This document shows, piece after piece, positions 9,401-18,301 of a stretch of 41,890 nucleotides of DNA. The notes under the pieces were generated by a model that saw nothing but the letters and a program-made list of their open reading frames with translations, made no database searches and had not been told where the DNA came from. Source of the stretch: CAZVGZ01 sp964627605 (GTDB lineage Bacteria > Latescibacterota > MWCZ01 > CAZVGZ01); NCBI GenBank assembly GCA_964627605.1, contig CAZVGZ010000032.1, positions 1 through 41,890 on the forward strand. Reading direction: 5' to 3'. The number at the start of each line of letters is the position of its first letter. The first letter of the stretch is position 1. The position numbers were made by a program, and so were the translations under genes.

Positions 9401-12400
9401 TATAGACCGACCTCGTATCAAGTTGGTCGAGACGAATGTGGTGCTCACTTGCAGCATCTGAACTACTGGTCTGCCGTTTGAGTTCGCCGCCCTGCCCAAA
9501 CGCGATAATAACTGTGGACAGTTCGTCCGTCTTCAAGTAGATGCTGGCGATCGCTTGGTTTGTCGCCTCGTCCACGAGCTGAGCTTCAACAAAAGGCCCT
9601 GCGACGACCACTGGAGGCACAAAGTCCGGCTCGGCCTGAGTCGGGAAGGTGATGTCATTGATGGCAGTCTTGTTGTTGCTGGCGTCAGTCATTGTGATGC
9701 GGAGCAGGTAGATTCGACTCGGTTTGAGACCGCTCAAAGCTACATTGTGCGCAGGTGCGGCATCTGTAACGTCAATGAGCCCCAACAGACTGTCAGGATG
9801 AGTGCCGAACTCAATCCTCAAAGTGTGTGGCTCGTCGGCTTTTAGGCCGACCTGGGCACCTTTATCCGTAATCGACTGCACCAGCACACGACCCAACAGG
9901 TTGGGCGCGTCGGTGTCTGGATTAGCCTGCATCTGGAAGTCTTCAGTTGTGTAACTCGTCGGGCCGTTTCCGTTCGCATCCCATACGTTGACCTCGACAT
10001 TATAAAACCACCTGGGCGTCAATTTGGTCAGCCGAACCGAATGGCTTTGCGCCAGCGGACGGGTTATCACAACCGGTGCAAGCCTAACGTCGCTGCGATC
10101 GAACAGCTTTATCTCAGCGCGTGCGGCCTCGTTGGTCTTCCAGGAAACCGTCACAGACACGTTTGAGATACCAGAGATCGCTGGCACCTCCTGAAACGCT
10201 GGCGGAGTCACGTCAGGCGCATCGAGTGTCCACACCTCAAAGTCGGCTCCAACCGTGGGACCATTAGGTACTCCGTCATAGGCGGTTGCCCTAAAGTGGT
10301 AAAGAGTACCCGGCTCGAGCGGCGAGACTGTGACAACATGCTTCAGGGTCAATACATTGTCGGTGATGATATCACCGTAAGCGGTCGATCTACCGTATTC
10401 AAGAATGCTGGTGGCTGGCTCATTGGTCATCCAAGCCACGGTGAGTTGATTGTGGCTCACACTGGCCAGTGTGAGAGGCTTGGTGATCACCGGCGCGGTC
10501 ACATCAGGCAGCGCCAAAGTACGGAAACTGCGTACGGGCCCTTCCAGAGTGTTCTCGCCAAGGCTTTTATCCACCGAAACAACCTGGAAGCTGTATATAG
10601 TCGCAGCGGTCAAACCGGTAATCTCAACTGTGTGAACCGAACCATCTGCTCCATTGACGCTGAATAGTAGATCCGAATGCAACGGTGTGGCGAGACTAAA
10701 TCCTGGACCGTAACGGACTTGGGAGGTGGAGAACTCGTCAGTCTCCCACTTCACGATCGCACTGGTCGTGGACGGGATCACTGATGGCATGCCCACCAGG
10801 CGTGGCGCTTCGTGATCCGCCCGCTTGGTCTGAAACGTTCCTTCAACTGCAACGGACGGGTTTCCAGCCTCATCCGCCGAACTCACGTCAAATCCATAGG
10901 GCTGCCCCTCCGTCAAACCTTCAAGGGTCACGACGTGATTCAAGACCAAGTCGCCGCTGCCAGCGGGTGCGCGAGCCCCTCCGTCAATACCATAGTTGAC
11001 AACACTGGTGGCGGGCTCGTTGGTCTTCCATGAGATAACGGCGCTGTTTTCTCCCAACACTTCAGCTTTGACGAAGTTTCCGACGATATGCGGCGGAGTT
11101 TGATCACCTCTAATCACCAGCCTGAACACCGTGGTGGCTTGCTGGTTGCCGTCGTCGGCGGTGATTGTGATGTCGTGCGTGCCAGCGTTGGCCTGCACCG
11201 CTTGGTATGAGATCTGGCCAGTGGTTGGGTTGATAACGAAAAATGCAGCGTCGTCGGTGTATGTGATCGTGCCACCATCAGAATCAACCGCTTTGACGGC
11301 TAAGGTCAAAATCTGACCCAACTCACGGACAATCTGCGCTGGTGGTGGGTCTGGGGCGCTGGTGAAGACCGGCGCAAACGGAACATCCGTAACAGTTAAC
11401 GTGATCTGCTGTGTCACGGTAATCGGAGTGGTGCCCCTTGGCACTACATCGGTCGCTGAGATGGTCAGCGGATACTCGTTGGCGTCCCGGCCCGTCGTGG
11501 TCCACGTTATCACCCCACCACCAACAGCGCTCGGGCTATAGATCGCCTGTCGCGGTAAGCCGACTATATTGACGCGAACCGGTTCTCTGTCTGGGTCAGA
11601 CGTCTGGATATTGACTTTGAAGTCTTCGCCTTCAGCCACGGTCAACGTACCGGATACGCCAACCTCCGGCGAACGGTTGACGTTGATGACCGTGATCTTC
11701 CTTCCGACAGATGTTTGCGCCACCCCGTCGGATACACTGAAACTCACATTGTGGACACCAGCACTGAAGTTGTCTGTGGTCCAGCTGAAAACGCCTGTAT
11801 TAGGTGTGTTAGATGGCGTGGATGTGAAAATAGCTGCAGACGGCTTACCGTTGACGCTCAACGTCAGGTTGTCGTTGGTATCTGGATCGGTGGCGGTCAC
11901 GACAAAACTCATCGCTTCCGTTTCCGAAAGGGTGGTGCCAGCTGGCGCAATAATGTTTGGCAAGCGGTTAAAGTTGCCAATCTCAATTTCAAACATCCGA
12001 CTGGCCGACAGCGACTCTGGAAGACCGTTATCCCTGGCGGTAACCACCACTTCCGGCCAGGTACCAGCCTGGTAAAAGTTAGGCGTCCACGCAAAACGGC
12101 CTTCTCCGTCAATCGTTGCGCCAGGTGCGCCTGTCACACTGTAAGTGATTATGTCTAGATCAAGGTCGTTCGCTTGAACGGTGAAACTGAGCTCAACGCC
12201 CTCGTTGCCTAATTTGTTTGTAATGGGGGCCAGAGTGGGTGCCTGATTGACGACAGTGACAACGCCGCCTGTGACTGTGCCCAAAAGCAGTTCGCTCTCG
12301 TTGAACAGCGGCGAACCGTCAATACCCGTGATGCCGATAGCGCTGGATTCGCCGTGTACGCCTATCACATCGAATTTGAAGCCGATAAGTTTGCCACCGC

Positions 12401-12767
12401 CTACAAGGACGTCAGCCGACCCCGCAGCGATCGCCAACGAGTCCGGGGCCACCCCATCCGCCAAACTAGTGGGGTTGATTTCGATTAAACCGTCGAGATC
12501 GGGTACGCCCGCGTAAACGGCTATATTGCTTGAAAGCGAACCGAGCACGTCGGTCCCTGTCAGGGTCAGAACGGTCGGATCATAGATCAGCGCGAACTCG
12601 TACGCCCGCAAACTGTCCAGTGCAACTACCTCGGAGACGTTTACCGACACTACAATCGATGCACCGAATGCTGTCTGCACGTTGCCGACCGAAATGTCGA
12701 TCGGTCCAGCGGCGGAGACATATGCCGTTGCCATCACCACCATTAGTGCTGTGCGTATGCGGGTCAT
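6483..12767 (-). CDS. giant secreted multidomain protein: cohesin-like, Ig/cadherin-like and fibronectin III repeats with C-terminal sorting domain
   Basis: The 2094-residue product starts with a signal peptide (residues 1-20, cleavage near VSAAG). Residues about 24-173 resemble a cohesin-type beta-sandwich. About 175-553 hold four Ig/cadherin-like repeats with DPD and DDG turns. From about 555 to 1660 come some eleven repeats of about 100 residues, each opening with a D-x-T-x-P motif and containing W-x-T-[DN]-E, as in the fibronectin-III-like modules of purple acid phosphatase and surface proteins. More conventional FN3 modules follow. The last 90 residues (from RPNPFNPST) are a FlgD-like/type IX-like C-terminal sorting domain. 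ATG 12767 is chosen because AAGGGA and the signal peptide fit. It is likely a surface-anchored or secreted adhesin or scaffold; no catalytic domain was recognised. Confidence 0.9.
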   Translation of the reverse strand: MTRIRTALMVVMATAYVSAAGPIDISVGNVQTAFGASIVVSVNVSEVVALDSLRAYEFALIYDPTVLTLTGTDVLGSLSSNIAVYAGVPDLDGLIEINPTSLADGVAPDSLAIAAGSADVLVGGGKLIGFKFDVIGVHGESSAIGITGIDGSPLFNESELLLGTVTGGVVTVVNQAPTLAPITNKLGNEGVELSFTVQANDLDLDIITYSVTGAPGATIDGEGRFAWTPNFYQAGTWPEVVVTARDNGLPESLSASRMFEIEIGNFNRLPNIIAPAGTTLSETEAMSFVVTATDPDTNDNLTLSVNGKPSAAIFTSTPSNTPNTGVFSWTTDNFSAGVHNVSFSVSDGVAQTSVGRKITVINVNRSPEVGVSGTLTVAEGEDFKVNIQTSDPDREPVRVNIVGLPRQAIYSPSAVGGGVITWTTTGRDANEYPLTISATDVVPRGTTPITVTQQITLTVTDVPFAPVFTSAPDPPPAQIVRELGQILTLAVKAVDSDGGTITYTDDAAFFVINPTTGQISYQAVQANAGTHDITITADDGNQQATTVFRLVIRGDQTPPHIVGNFVKAEVLGENSAVISWKTNEPATSVVNYGIDGGARAPAGSGDLVLNHVVTLEGLTEGQPYGFDVSSADEAGNPSVAVEGTFQTKRADHEAPRLVGMPSVIPSTTSAIVKWETDEFSTSQVRYGPGFSLATPLHSDLLFSVNGADGSVHTVEITGLTAATIYSFQVVSVDKSLGENTLEGPVRSFRTLALPDVTAPVITKPLTLASVSHNQLTVAWMTNEPATSILEYGRSTAYGDIITDNVLTLKHVVTVSPLEPGTLYHFRATAYDGVPNGPTVGADFEVWTLDAPDVTPPAFQEVPAISGISNVSVTVSWKTNEAARAEIKLFDRSDVRLAPVVITRPLAQSHSVRLTKLTPRWFYNVEVNVWDANGNGPTSYTTEDFQMQANPDTDAPNLLGRVLVQSITDKGAQVGLKADEPHTLRIEFGTHPDSLLGLIDVTDAAPAHNVALSGLKPSRIYLLRITMTDASNNKTAINDITFPTQAEPDFVPPVVVAGPFVEAQLVDEATNQAIASIYLKTDELSTVIIAFGQGGELKRQTSSSDAASEHHIRLDQLDTRSVYNYQITMIDDSQNHVTVDSIYIVRTIRGLDKTRPSILAGPSMTAASSDQITIQWETDEVASAVLEIGPYTNNLKSRASRTSFSKEHTLTVTNLDAATEYSARVISTDPSGNTGRSLVFQVETKAVPDVTPPVFSEMPSAGWSGANRVKIDWRTDEVTDGQVFYAPYEIDDFKLVSDQRFAQKNSITITGLQNGTSYKFLVVSADPSGNIAAVGDPAALQSSQFKITRVAGGLFRIAAPGAFGNFTTKQSVDNRAPVITDNPSVIAPTTTGASVTWGTDEQSSTGVYVIPTDTLNSIVAAKVAAGAKVAADGESPDVQALLDNGTLITSTQVNMSHMLTVSQLESNTLYSVMTTSTDPVDNGETLSQIFNFTTASAVDLSSLQVDTASINSNVTNVQAVVRWRTDKLSDSRVEFGLSEDALDREQVIPERTLDHSVTLTNLTAETQYHFKIFSSAGDGLSSGESGFRKLTTQQAPDVTPPAISSPSFIKTFTDRAVVIEWDTDELSDSNVEYGISKSFGQDLTNLEDVTHHRMTVTGLYPNTEYFFRVASIDRVNNGPTVGEILSQVTAAAPDSIAPALPTGMTVLAGSEQLKLTWSPSPDDDISGYTIRRQEVGGESFVIASGLSDHEYQDNNVENGVEYLYTIVAVDLSLNETIEAAFPAVTPGTDEAPSRPYISLIEFNSRGQIVVPVAAVTPAMSRPDDPITYTFILTEDAALQNVIATTNVYCSCYSVFTSQVDGVTRWTISMSGMGLEHNTTYYLVVQANDGTFSSPVSLKKSFRTEPTSVELSALAAVSNPGGINLSWVVGGNSDEVTKMLVERGENLDGPFAPVGDLSREGTMAGSWTDLGVIAGRDYVYRLVLTSTNGASQTAGPVTASAWVPTEWALGHNRPNPFNPSTIIPLAVPQADQVRLVVYDFLGQEIATLYSGHINPGLHSFRWDGLDSQGRAVASSVYLVRLTSESFTATRRLLLVR

Positions 12768-12795
12768 AGAATTCGTCCCTTTGTTGAAACTTACC

Positions 12796-12812
12796 GACGG
12801 CATCAGACCGTC
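12796..12812 (-). promoter_or_regulatory. small hairpin in the leader of the giant gene
   Basis: GACGG at 12796-12800 pairs with CCGTC at 12808-12812 around a 7-base loop, about 30 bases upstream of the giant gene's start codon. It may influence translation. The region 12813-12984 also holds AT-rich tracts that could carry the promoter, but I see no firm -35/-10 pair. Confidence 0.2.
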
Positions 12813-12984
12813 GACATGCCGAAAGCCACCATCTAAAAAGTGGGGCACCGACTCTCACCGCGTATGTGTCACACCGAACTCCCCAAAATGTAATCTATAT
12901 CACACCCAGTGCGAAGAATAATCCATTGTAACTCATGTTAATATAGCCGTGTTTTTGAAATTGCACAAGCCTGTTAGCTGGTTG

Positions 12985-13860
12985 TTACCGGGCCAACGTC
13001 ACCGGCACAGTCGCTCGGCGTTCTACTTGACATACATCCACCAGATAAATTCCACTACCAGCCGAATGCCCACCCGAACTTGTACCGTCCCAAACAATTC
13101 GACGAACTCCAGAACCTGGGTCCAACGTCCAAGTTCGCACCTGCTGCCCCAACGCCGACCACAAAACGATCTCTGTCGCTGCTCTCTCATCAGCCGGAGC
13201 TGTAATCACGAGTCTGCTGTTAAACGGGTTCGGCGCGACACTCACCTCAAAGGGCTCAATCCGCACGTCTTTCGTCACACTCACCGTCGTGTCATTCGGA
13301 TTGTCTATCGTCAGTGTTCCAGAGATGAAAGTCGGCAGTTCACGGACTTCAGAAAATGCATAGAGAGTGTTGTTTGGTGGTGAGGGTTGTGGCCCAGGTG
13401 TCACAGCCACCATAGAGCCGTTTTTGACCGGAAGGACCTCAAACCCGACGTAGAACAGAGGCCCGGAACCAGACATCTTGTATACACCCGCTCCGACGAT
13501 CACCAACGTGCCTGGAGTGAGCACATTGTCTGCTGCTGCACTGTCGCGATTCCAATTCACGGTCGGACTGTGGCTGCCAAATCCACCAAGCTGCCTCACC
13601 AGTCCATCCATCGGGACCTCTATGCCCTTCAAACTTAGTGCGAGCTTCAGCACCTCAACGCCCACCACTTTGAGGGTGTCCTTAGGATATTTGACCGTAA
13701 TCTGGTAGGCGGTATATCCGCTATCCAGGTCGGTTGCCACCACAGGCACCCACAACGTCTGGCCGACCACAATGGTCGTATCAGGCGTAGAGACCGTGAC
13801 ATTCGATTGCGCCATTGACAACACCGGCACCAAAATTCCCAACCACATCACCATCCTCAT
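12985..13860 (-). CDS. secreted cohesin-like protein with C-terminal sorting domain
   Basis: The 291-residue protein has an N-terminal signal peptide (hydrophobic run WLGILVPVLSMAQS). A beta-rich domain of about 150 residues follows, starting near VSTPDTTIVVGQTLWVPV, which resembles cohesin-type modules. From about residue 200 (VAPNPFNSRLVI) runs a FlgD-like/type IX-like C-terminal domain with the usual WDG turn and GIYLV strand. I chose ATG 13860 because AAGGAG lies 6 bases upstream; the frame also opens at a TTG at 13881. The gene lies upstream of the giant FN3 gene on the same strand with about 217 bases between. It shares both end modules with it, so the two probably act together at the cell surface. 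No dockerin-like partner was seen. Confidence 0.83.
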   Translation of the reverse strand: MRMVMWLGILVPVLSMAQSNVTVSTPDTTIVVGQTLWVPVVATDLDSGYTAYQITVKYPKDTLKVVGVEVLKLALSLKGIEVPMDGLVRQLGGFGSHSPTVNWNRDSAAADNVLTPGTLVIVGAGVYKMSGSGPLFYVGFEVLPVKNGSMVAVTPGPQPSPPNNTLYAFSEVRELPTFISGTLTIDNPNDTTVSVTKDVRIEPFEVSVAPNPFNSRLVITAPADERAATEIVLWSALGQQVRTWTLDPGSGVRRIVWDGTSSGGHSAGSGIYLVDVCQVERRATVPVTLAR

Positions 13861-13920
13861 CCACATCTCCTTTGGTTCCAAAAAAATGCCCGTTCAAGCC
13901 TCATTGCCATTCGTTGGCAT

Positions 13921-14142
13921 CTATACCCAATCTTCACGTCTGTAAGTGCCAGCTTTGCGATCGTGGACCTGCACGATTGCGTCTATCAGGTGACAGTCCA
14001 ACCCTATACCATCCAACAATCTCGAGCCACTTTCAAGAAGGTATTCAAACATCTCAACAAGGTCTTCAGTGCGACACGCCAGAGCGTCCTTCCACACCGG
14101 CAGATCAGGCAGCCGCACGGTTCTCCTCCCGCTGGCACGCAT
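13921..14142 (-). CDS. hypothetical short protein, doubtful
   Basis: A minus-strand frame of 73 residues from ATG 14142, or 98 residues from 14217, contains a plausible helical stretch (residues TEDLVEMFEYLLESGSRLL) and a GGTGGGG site just before 14142. No family is recognised. It may be a real small gene or the tail of a degraded one, since the region up to 14900 carries gene debris. Confidence 0.3.
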   Translation of the reverse strand: MRASGRRTVRLPDLPVWKDALACRTEDLVEMFEYLLESGSRLLDGIGLDCHLIDAIVQVHDRKAGTYRREDWV

Positions 14143-14573
14143 CCCCACCAGAAGCAACCCCAGCACCAGACGTTGAGGCGCTGTAGGCATCCGACCGGCT
14201 GTGACTGGGACAACCATAGAACAGTTCGCAATGGAGCCGTTGCGAGAAGCTGTTGTCAGCGGATGGACTCAACCTCAAGCCAGCGGGTGTGTGAAGACTC
14301 CGCAGTTGAGGCCCAAGGCTTTTCCCTATTCTACCCGTCAAATATACACACATTGCGCAGAAGTGTCATGCACTCAACGGCTTTTTGTGTGGGACCCAGT
14401 CCAAACACGCGACCTTGAGGAGGGGAAGAATAGGCGTGTAGACCGCCTGTGAACCGCAGCGCTCTCGACAGATCGGGTTGGCCGAACCGGATACCTTGCG
14501 GATTGATGCGCAACACCATAGAGCAGCCATAGAAAGGCATTGCGCGCACTAGCTCAACCTCGATCACACCTGT

Positions 14574-14654
14574 GTCCCGTCGCAGCGCCTCTACCGGATC
14601 CAGCCTGGACGCCCGCCAGGCTGGATAGATTCCGAAAAACATTCCCACGGCCAT
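14574..14654 (-). pseudogene. C-terminal remnant of a MacB/FtsX-type ABC permease
   Basis: The minus strand encodes GMFFGIYPAWRASRLDP followed by VEALRRD. This is the hallmark C-terminal end of MacB/FtsX-family permeases, where the last membrane helix is followed by a PA-x-x-A-x-x-LDP-x-EALR motif. Nothing of the preceding 350 or more residues is found upstream (14655-14902) in any frame I checked. The frame then runs on for over 80 codons without family resemblance. It is therefore a 27-codon relic of a deleted permease gene. Confidence 0.65.
14598..14626. repeat. 11-bp perfect inverted repeat inside the permease remnant
   Basis: ATCCAGCCTGG (14598-14608) and CCAGGCTGGAT (14616-14626) are perfect inverted copies separated by 7 bases. 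It falls in the AWRASRLDP codons, so it could be coincidental or a recombination scar. No T-run follows on either strand. Confidence 0.45.
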
Positions 14655-14902
14655 CGAGCTATCGAAGTCTAGAGCAGTTCGAACAGAGCATCACACAAAC
14701 TCAGGACAGCCTGCACCACTCATACCAAATCTATCCAGCTTGAAGGGTGCACTTCACCTTGTCGCCGACTGCGTTCGCGTTAGTCCGCTCGTTATGAGGT
14801 TATAAGGGTAGCAAAAATAGATGGCGTCACAAGGCAGGGGAGTTGCGAAGAAAACCAGTTTTGATTGTGCACGGAGATAGACATAGATGTAGGTGTGTAT
14901 AT
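14655..14902. other. intergenic region, no gene seen
   Basis: About 250 bases with scattered stops in all frames, lying downstream of the ABC-class ATPase gene. No hairpin with a T-run was recognised. Confidence 0.5.
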
Positions 14903-16627
14903 CTAGTGTATCTCAATATGTAGCACTTTCATCGATCTTAGGCGGTTGATCGCCGCAGCTAGTTCGAATCGGCGAAAACGGGAAAAATGACCAACTGGAT
15001 AGGGTGATAGGACATCGAGTCCATTTTTTTCCAGGGCTGCGTCCATTTTTCGCAGTATATCCGCCATCGACTGATTGACATCCATGAGATTGTCGCGGCA
15101 GTAGAGAATCGCATCGCCTATGGCGTTGAGCTGGCTGTCGTCGACGATCTGCTCAACCGCCGTCAGGTCGATCTCACGCCTGCCGAATTCGATTGTCCTG
15201 AGACCCCTGACCCGAACGCGGTCGTCGCGCCGGCCAGCCGAAGCATCGAACGTCGTTGAATCGGGCACCCGCCGGTTTGGAGTCCCAAAAGTCGATCCGC
15301 TCTCTTTCTGCCTGGCGGTGGGGTGTTTCTTTGCCACGGCCAACGCCTCATCTGTCACATCTTGAGGAAGATACTCATCCATCATAATCACGGAGTCGGC
15401 GACATCAAAATAGTCGCCGGAGCCTCCGATTACCAGCAATGTGGATACCCCCAGCTCGTCGTATATCTGGCGCACATTGTCGATGAACGGTGTGATCGGT
15501 TCTTTGTCCTTCGCCACCAACTCCTGCATCCGGTGGTCGCGAATCATGAAGTTTGTAGCAGATGTATCCTCGTCGATCAGCAGCGCCTCAGCCCCGATTT
15601 CCAGCGCTTCAATTATGTTGGCGGCCTGCGATGTGCTGCCAGAGGCGTCTTCAGTGGTAAACCGGTCGGTGTCCTTATCCACCGGTAGGTTTGATATAAA
15701 CGGAGTGACACCTACCGACGTGACCGACCGACCGTCCTCAGCCCTTATTTTTACCGCCGACTGCGTGGTGACCGCCATCTCGCGCCCATCGCCGGGAATG
15801 TGGTTGTATACACCTAGTTGGATCGCTTGCATCAGTGTCGATTTGCCGTGGTAGCCGCCTCCAACTATCAGTGTCACACCCTTTTTTATACCTAACCCTT
15901 TGATCTCCCCCAGATGAGGAACTATGACGCTCACCTCCATCGTCGGCGGCGCTTTGAACACCATTACTCCCTTCTCTGGCATCGGGGTAGGATCGATCCC
16001 AGAGCGTCTTGGCAACCTGGCGTTGTTGGGGATGAACGCCAACAGTCCGAGCCGGTCCAACTGATCCCTCAACGCGTCCTGATCCTCGTTACACCAGACG
16101 TGGGTTTGAAGCGTTTCATCATCCAACGCATCCATTATCAACGATTTTCGGACTATCTCTGGCACGATCTCGGTCAGAATGACCTTTGCGTCGTTCCCCA
16201 ATATCCGTCGCCCGTCTGCTGGCAGACCAACCAAAAACCTGGCCTCGACTTCACGGTTGTCAACCATCACACTTGTGCGTTCCAGAATTTCCTGCGGGGG
16301 CCGGTCGATGACTATAAGCCCGCTCTTGCCCGAACCTCTACGGCGGGCTGGTGTGGCTGTGACAGCTGATGAAAACTGTCGCGTGAGAAAGTCCCTCAAA
16401 CCCACTTCGCGACTGAAGGAGCTAAAGTATTTTGGAGGGATTTTGGCGGTCGTTTGGGGTACGATCGCCCTCAATCGGCTCGGTTGAGCGAACGGATCGC
16501 CCTGGACGTGATCGATCACCAGGACGAAATCTCCGAAATCGTACCGCCCTTTGATCTGTTTATACGAGCGATATCCCTGACCGTCGATCCTCTCTACGGA
16601 GGCTGCTAGGTCGCGATCAGTTGGCAT
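14903..16627 (-). CDS. predicted ATPase of the ABC class (PF09818 type)
   Basis: The 574-residue product belongs to the soluble ABC-class ATPases whose best studied relative is the trypanosome mitochondrial RNA-processing protein MRB1590. Residues 1-110 form the typical N-terminal region (GRYDFGDFVLVIDHVQGDPF, then PPKYFSS). Walker A GGGYHGKST lies at 256-264, followed by the family's YNHIPGDGRE segment. A Walker B-like ALLIDEDTSATNFMIRD segment comes near 360, and helical regions follow. The function in bacteria is not established; nucleic-acid binding is likely from family structure. It has no membrane segments. The start at 16627 has GAGGGAAG upstream. The gene lies 72 bases downstream of the AGCS symporter gene, same strand. 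Confidence 0.88.
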   Translation of the reverse strand: MPTDRDLAASVERIDGQGYRSYKQIKGRYDFGDFVLVIDHVQGDPFAQPSRLRAIVPQTTAKIPPKYFSSFSREVGLRDFLTRQFSSAVTATPARRRGSGKSGLIVIDRPPQEILERTSVMVDNREVEARFLVGLPADGRRILGNDAKVILTEIVPEIVRKSLIMDALDDETLQTHVWCNEDQDALRDQLDRLGLLAFIPNNARLPRRSGIDPTPMPEKGVMVFKAPPTMEVSVIVPHLGEIKGLGIKKGVTLIVGGGYHGKSTLMQAIQLGVYNHIPGDGREMAVTTQSAVKIRAEDGRSVTSVGVTPFISNLPVDKDTDRFTTEDASGSTSQAANIIEALEIGAEALLIDEDTSATNFMIRDHRMQELVAKDKEPITPFIDNVRQIYDELGVSTLLVIGGSGDYFDVADSVIMMDEYLPQDVTDEALAVAKKHPTARQKESGSTFGTPNRRVPDSTTFDASAGRRDDRVRVRGLRTIEFGRREIDLTAVEQIVDDSQLNAIGDAILYCRDNLMDVNQSMADILRKMDAALEKNGLDVLSPYPVGHFSRFRRFELAAAINRLRSMKVLHIEIH

Positions 16628-16699
16628 TGAACTTCCCTCAATATTGTGATGTCCGCCCTGGGAATCTGTTTGTGTAGTAGCTGCAAAAAAGCATCTCTG

Positions 16700-18211
16700 C
16701 TACGGCAACTCTCCCTCCTGCCGCCTAAGCAGGTAGCCTCTAGTCTCGTTCGCAACGACACCTGACAGAGCCAAAAGCCCCACAAGGTTGGGCACAGCCA
16801 TCAATGCGTTGGCGACGTCAGATAGGTTCCATACCAGATCGAGCTTTATAATAGCACCTACGACGATCAGGATAACGTATATCATTCGGTAAGGCATCAC
16901 CGCTCTAAGGCCGAACAGATAGCTTATGGAGCGGTCGCCGTAGTATGACCAGCTTACAAGCGTGGAAAATGCGAAAAGCACAACCCCCAACGACACAATC
17001 ATCTCTCCGACACCATCCATACCGATTTTCGCCAATCCCCAAGAAAAAGCGGTTGTAGTGAGCGGTACACCGGTCAAACGGCGTTGTTCGATCTTACCGT
17101 CTGAGTTCAGACGTGGGTAACCCGTCGCCGGATCATACACGTATTCGGTGGGCCATGATTCGAACGATCGGGTCAGCGGAGTCGACCATGCGGTGTCGGT
17201 CGGCCGTCCTCTGCCTTCAGGCGGCGGCTTGGCGATCACAGTGGATATTATCACCAACGCGGTCATCGAACAGATGATGATGGTATCCGCGAACGGCCCG
17301 ACCATCGCCACAAGACCCTCGCGCACCGGCTCTTTGGTTTTCGCAGCCGCATGGGCGATAGGAGCGCTCCCTAAACCGGACTCGTTAGAAAATATCCCTC
17401 TGGCTACACCAAAACGGATGGTCTGCGCAACGACAGCACCCAAAAATCCACCACCGGCGGCGGTGGGTGTGAAAGCGTATTTGAAAATGAGCGCCAACGA
17501 CTGAGGTATCGTCTCTATGTGCAGAAGCAGTATCGCTGTGGCTCCTAAGACGTAGGCCACAGCCATGAACGGAACCAGTCGCGACGCCAATCCTGCTATC
17601 CGTTTGATGCCCCCGACAATCACCATGCCCGCCAAGACCGCCATCACGAGGCCGCTCACCCATGTTGGGACGCTCATCGAGTTTCTAAGCGAGTCGGCGA
17701 CTGAGTTGGCCTGAACCATATTGCCGATCCCAAACGCGGCGACGGCTGCAAACACCGCAAACATTGTCCCCAGCCATTTCTTGCCAAGCCCTTTCTCAAG
17801 GAAGTACATGGGACCGCCGCCTGCTGTGCCGTCTGAGTGTATGACGCGGTACTTCAGCGCCAGAAGGCAGCTTGCATATTTTGTTGCCATGCCCACCAGC
17901 GCAGTGACCCACATCCAGAACACCGCTCCAGGCCCACCAGCGGCGATAGCGGTCGCCACGCCAGCGATATTACCGACGCCGATGGTGGCGGAAAGGGCTG
18001 CGGACAGCGCCTGAAAGTGGCTTACATCACCCTCATCGTCTGGGTCGTCAAACTTTCCCCTGACTATGTCGATAGCATGGCGAAAACTAAAAAGCTGTAT
18101 CAGCCCCAAACGGATGGTGAGGTATATTCCGGTGCCCACCAGCAGGAGGATCGTCACCGGCCCCCACACCCAGCCGCTGGCTGTAATCAACGCACCGTTT
18201 AGCAACTCCAT
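16700..18211 (-). CDS. sodium:alanine symporter family (AGCS) transporter
   Basis: This inner-membrane protein would import alanine or glycine with sodium. The 503 residues carry about ten or eleven hydrophobic helices. Family hallmarks visible are NIAGVATAIAAGGPGAVFWM near residue 90, the GPMYFLEKGLG segment, and SNESGLGSAPIAHAAAKT in the middle. A hydrophilic insertion (about GRGRPTDTAW to RRLTGVPLT) precedes the last four helices. The start at 18211 (MELLNGAL) follows GAGG with a 7-base spacer; the open frame upstream to 18280 adds an unlikely extension. It lies 90 bases after thiT and is colinear with it. Confidence 0.93.
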   Translation of the reverse strand: MELLNGALITASGWVWGPVTILLLVGTGIYLTIRLGLIQLFSFRHAIDIVRGKFDDPDDEGDVSHFQALSAALSATIGVGNIAGVATAIAAGGPGAVFWMWVTALVGMATKYASCLLALKYRVIHSDGTAGGGPMYFLEKGLGKKWLGTMFAVFAAVAAFGIGNMVQANSVADSLRNSMSVPTWVSGLVMAVLAGMVIVGGIKRIAGLASRLVPFMAVAYVLGATAILLLHIETIPQSLALIFKYAFTPTAAGGGFLGAVVAQTIRFGVARGIFSNESGLGSAPIAHAAAKTKEPVREGLVAMVGPFADTIIICSMTALVIISTVIAKPPPEGRGRPTDTAWSTPLTRSFESWPTEYVYDPATGYPRLNSDGKIEQRRLTGVPLTTTAFSWGLAKIGMDGVGEMIVSLGVVLFAFSTLVSWSYYGDRSISYLFGLRAVMPYRMIYVILIVVGAIIKLDLVWNLSDVANALMAVPNLVGLLALSGVVANETRGYLLRRQEGELP

Positions 18212-18301
18212 ATAAGGCCTCACTTGAGCGGTTGAAAAGCTGTGTCGCACCAAAATATAAGCAATAGACAGCAGCAGCAAACTCGAGTGTGTAGCAACGA
18301 C

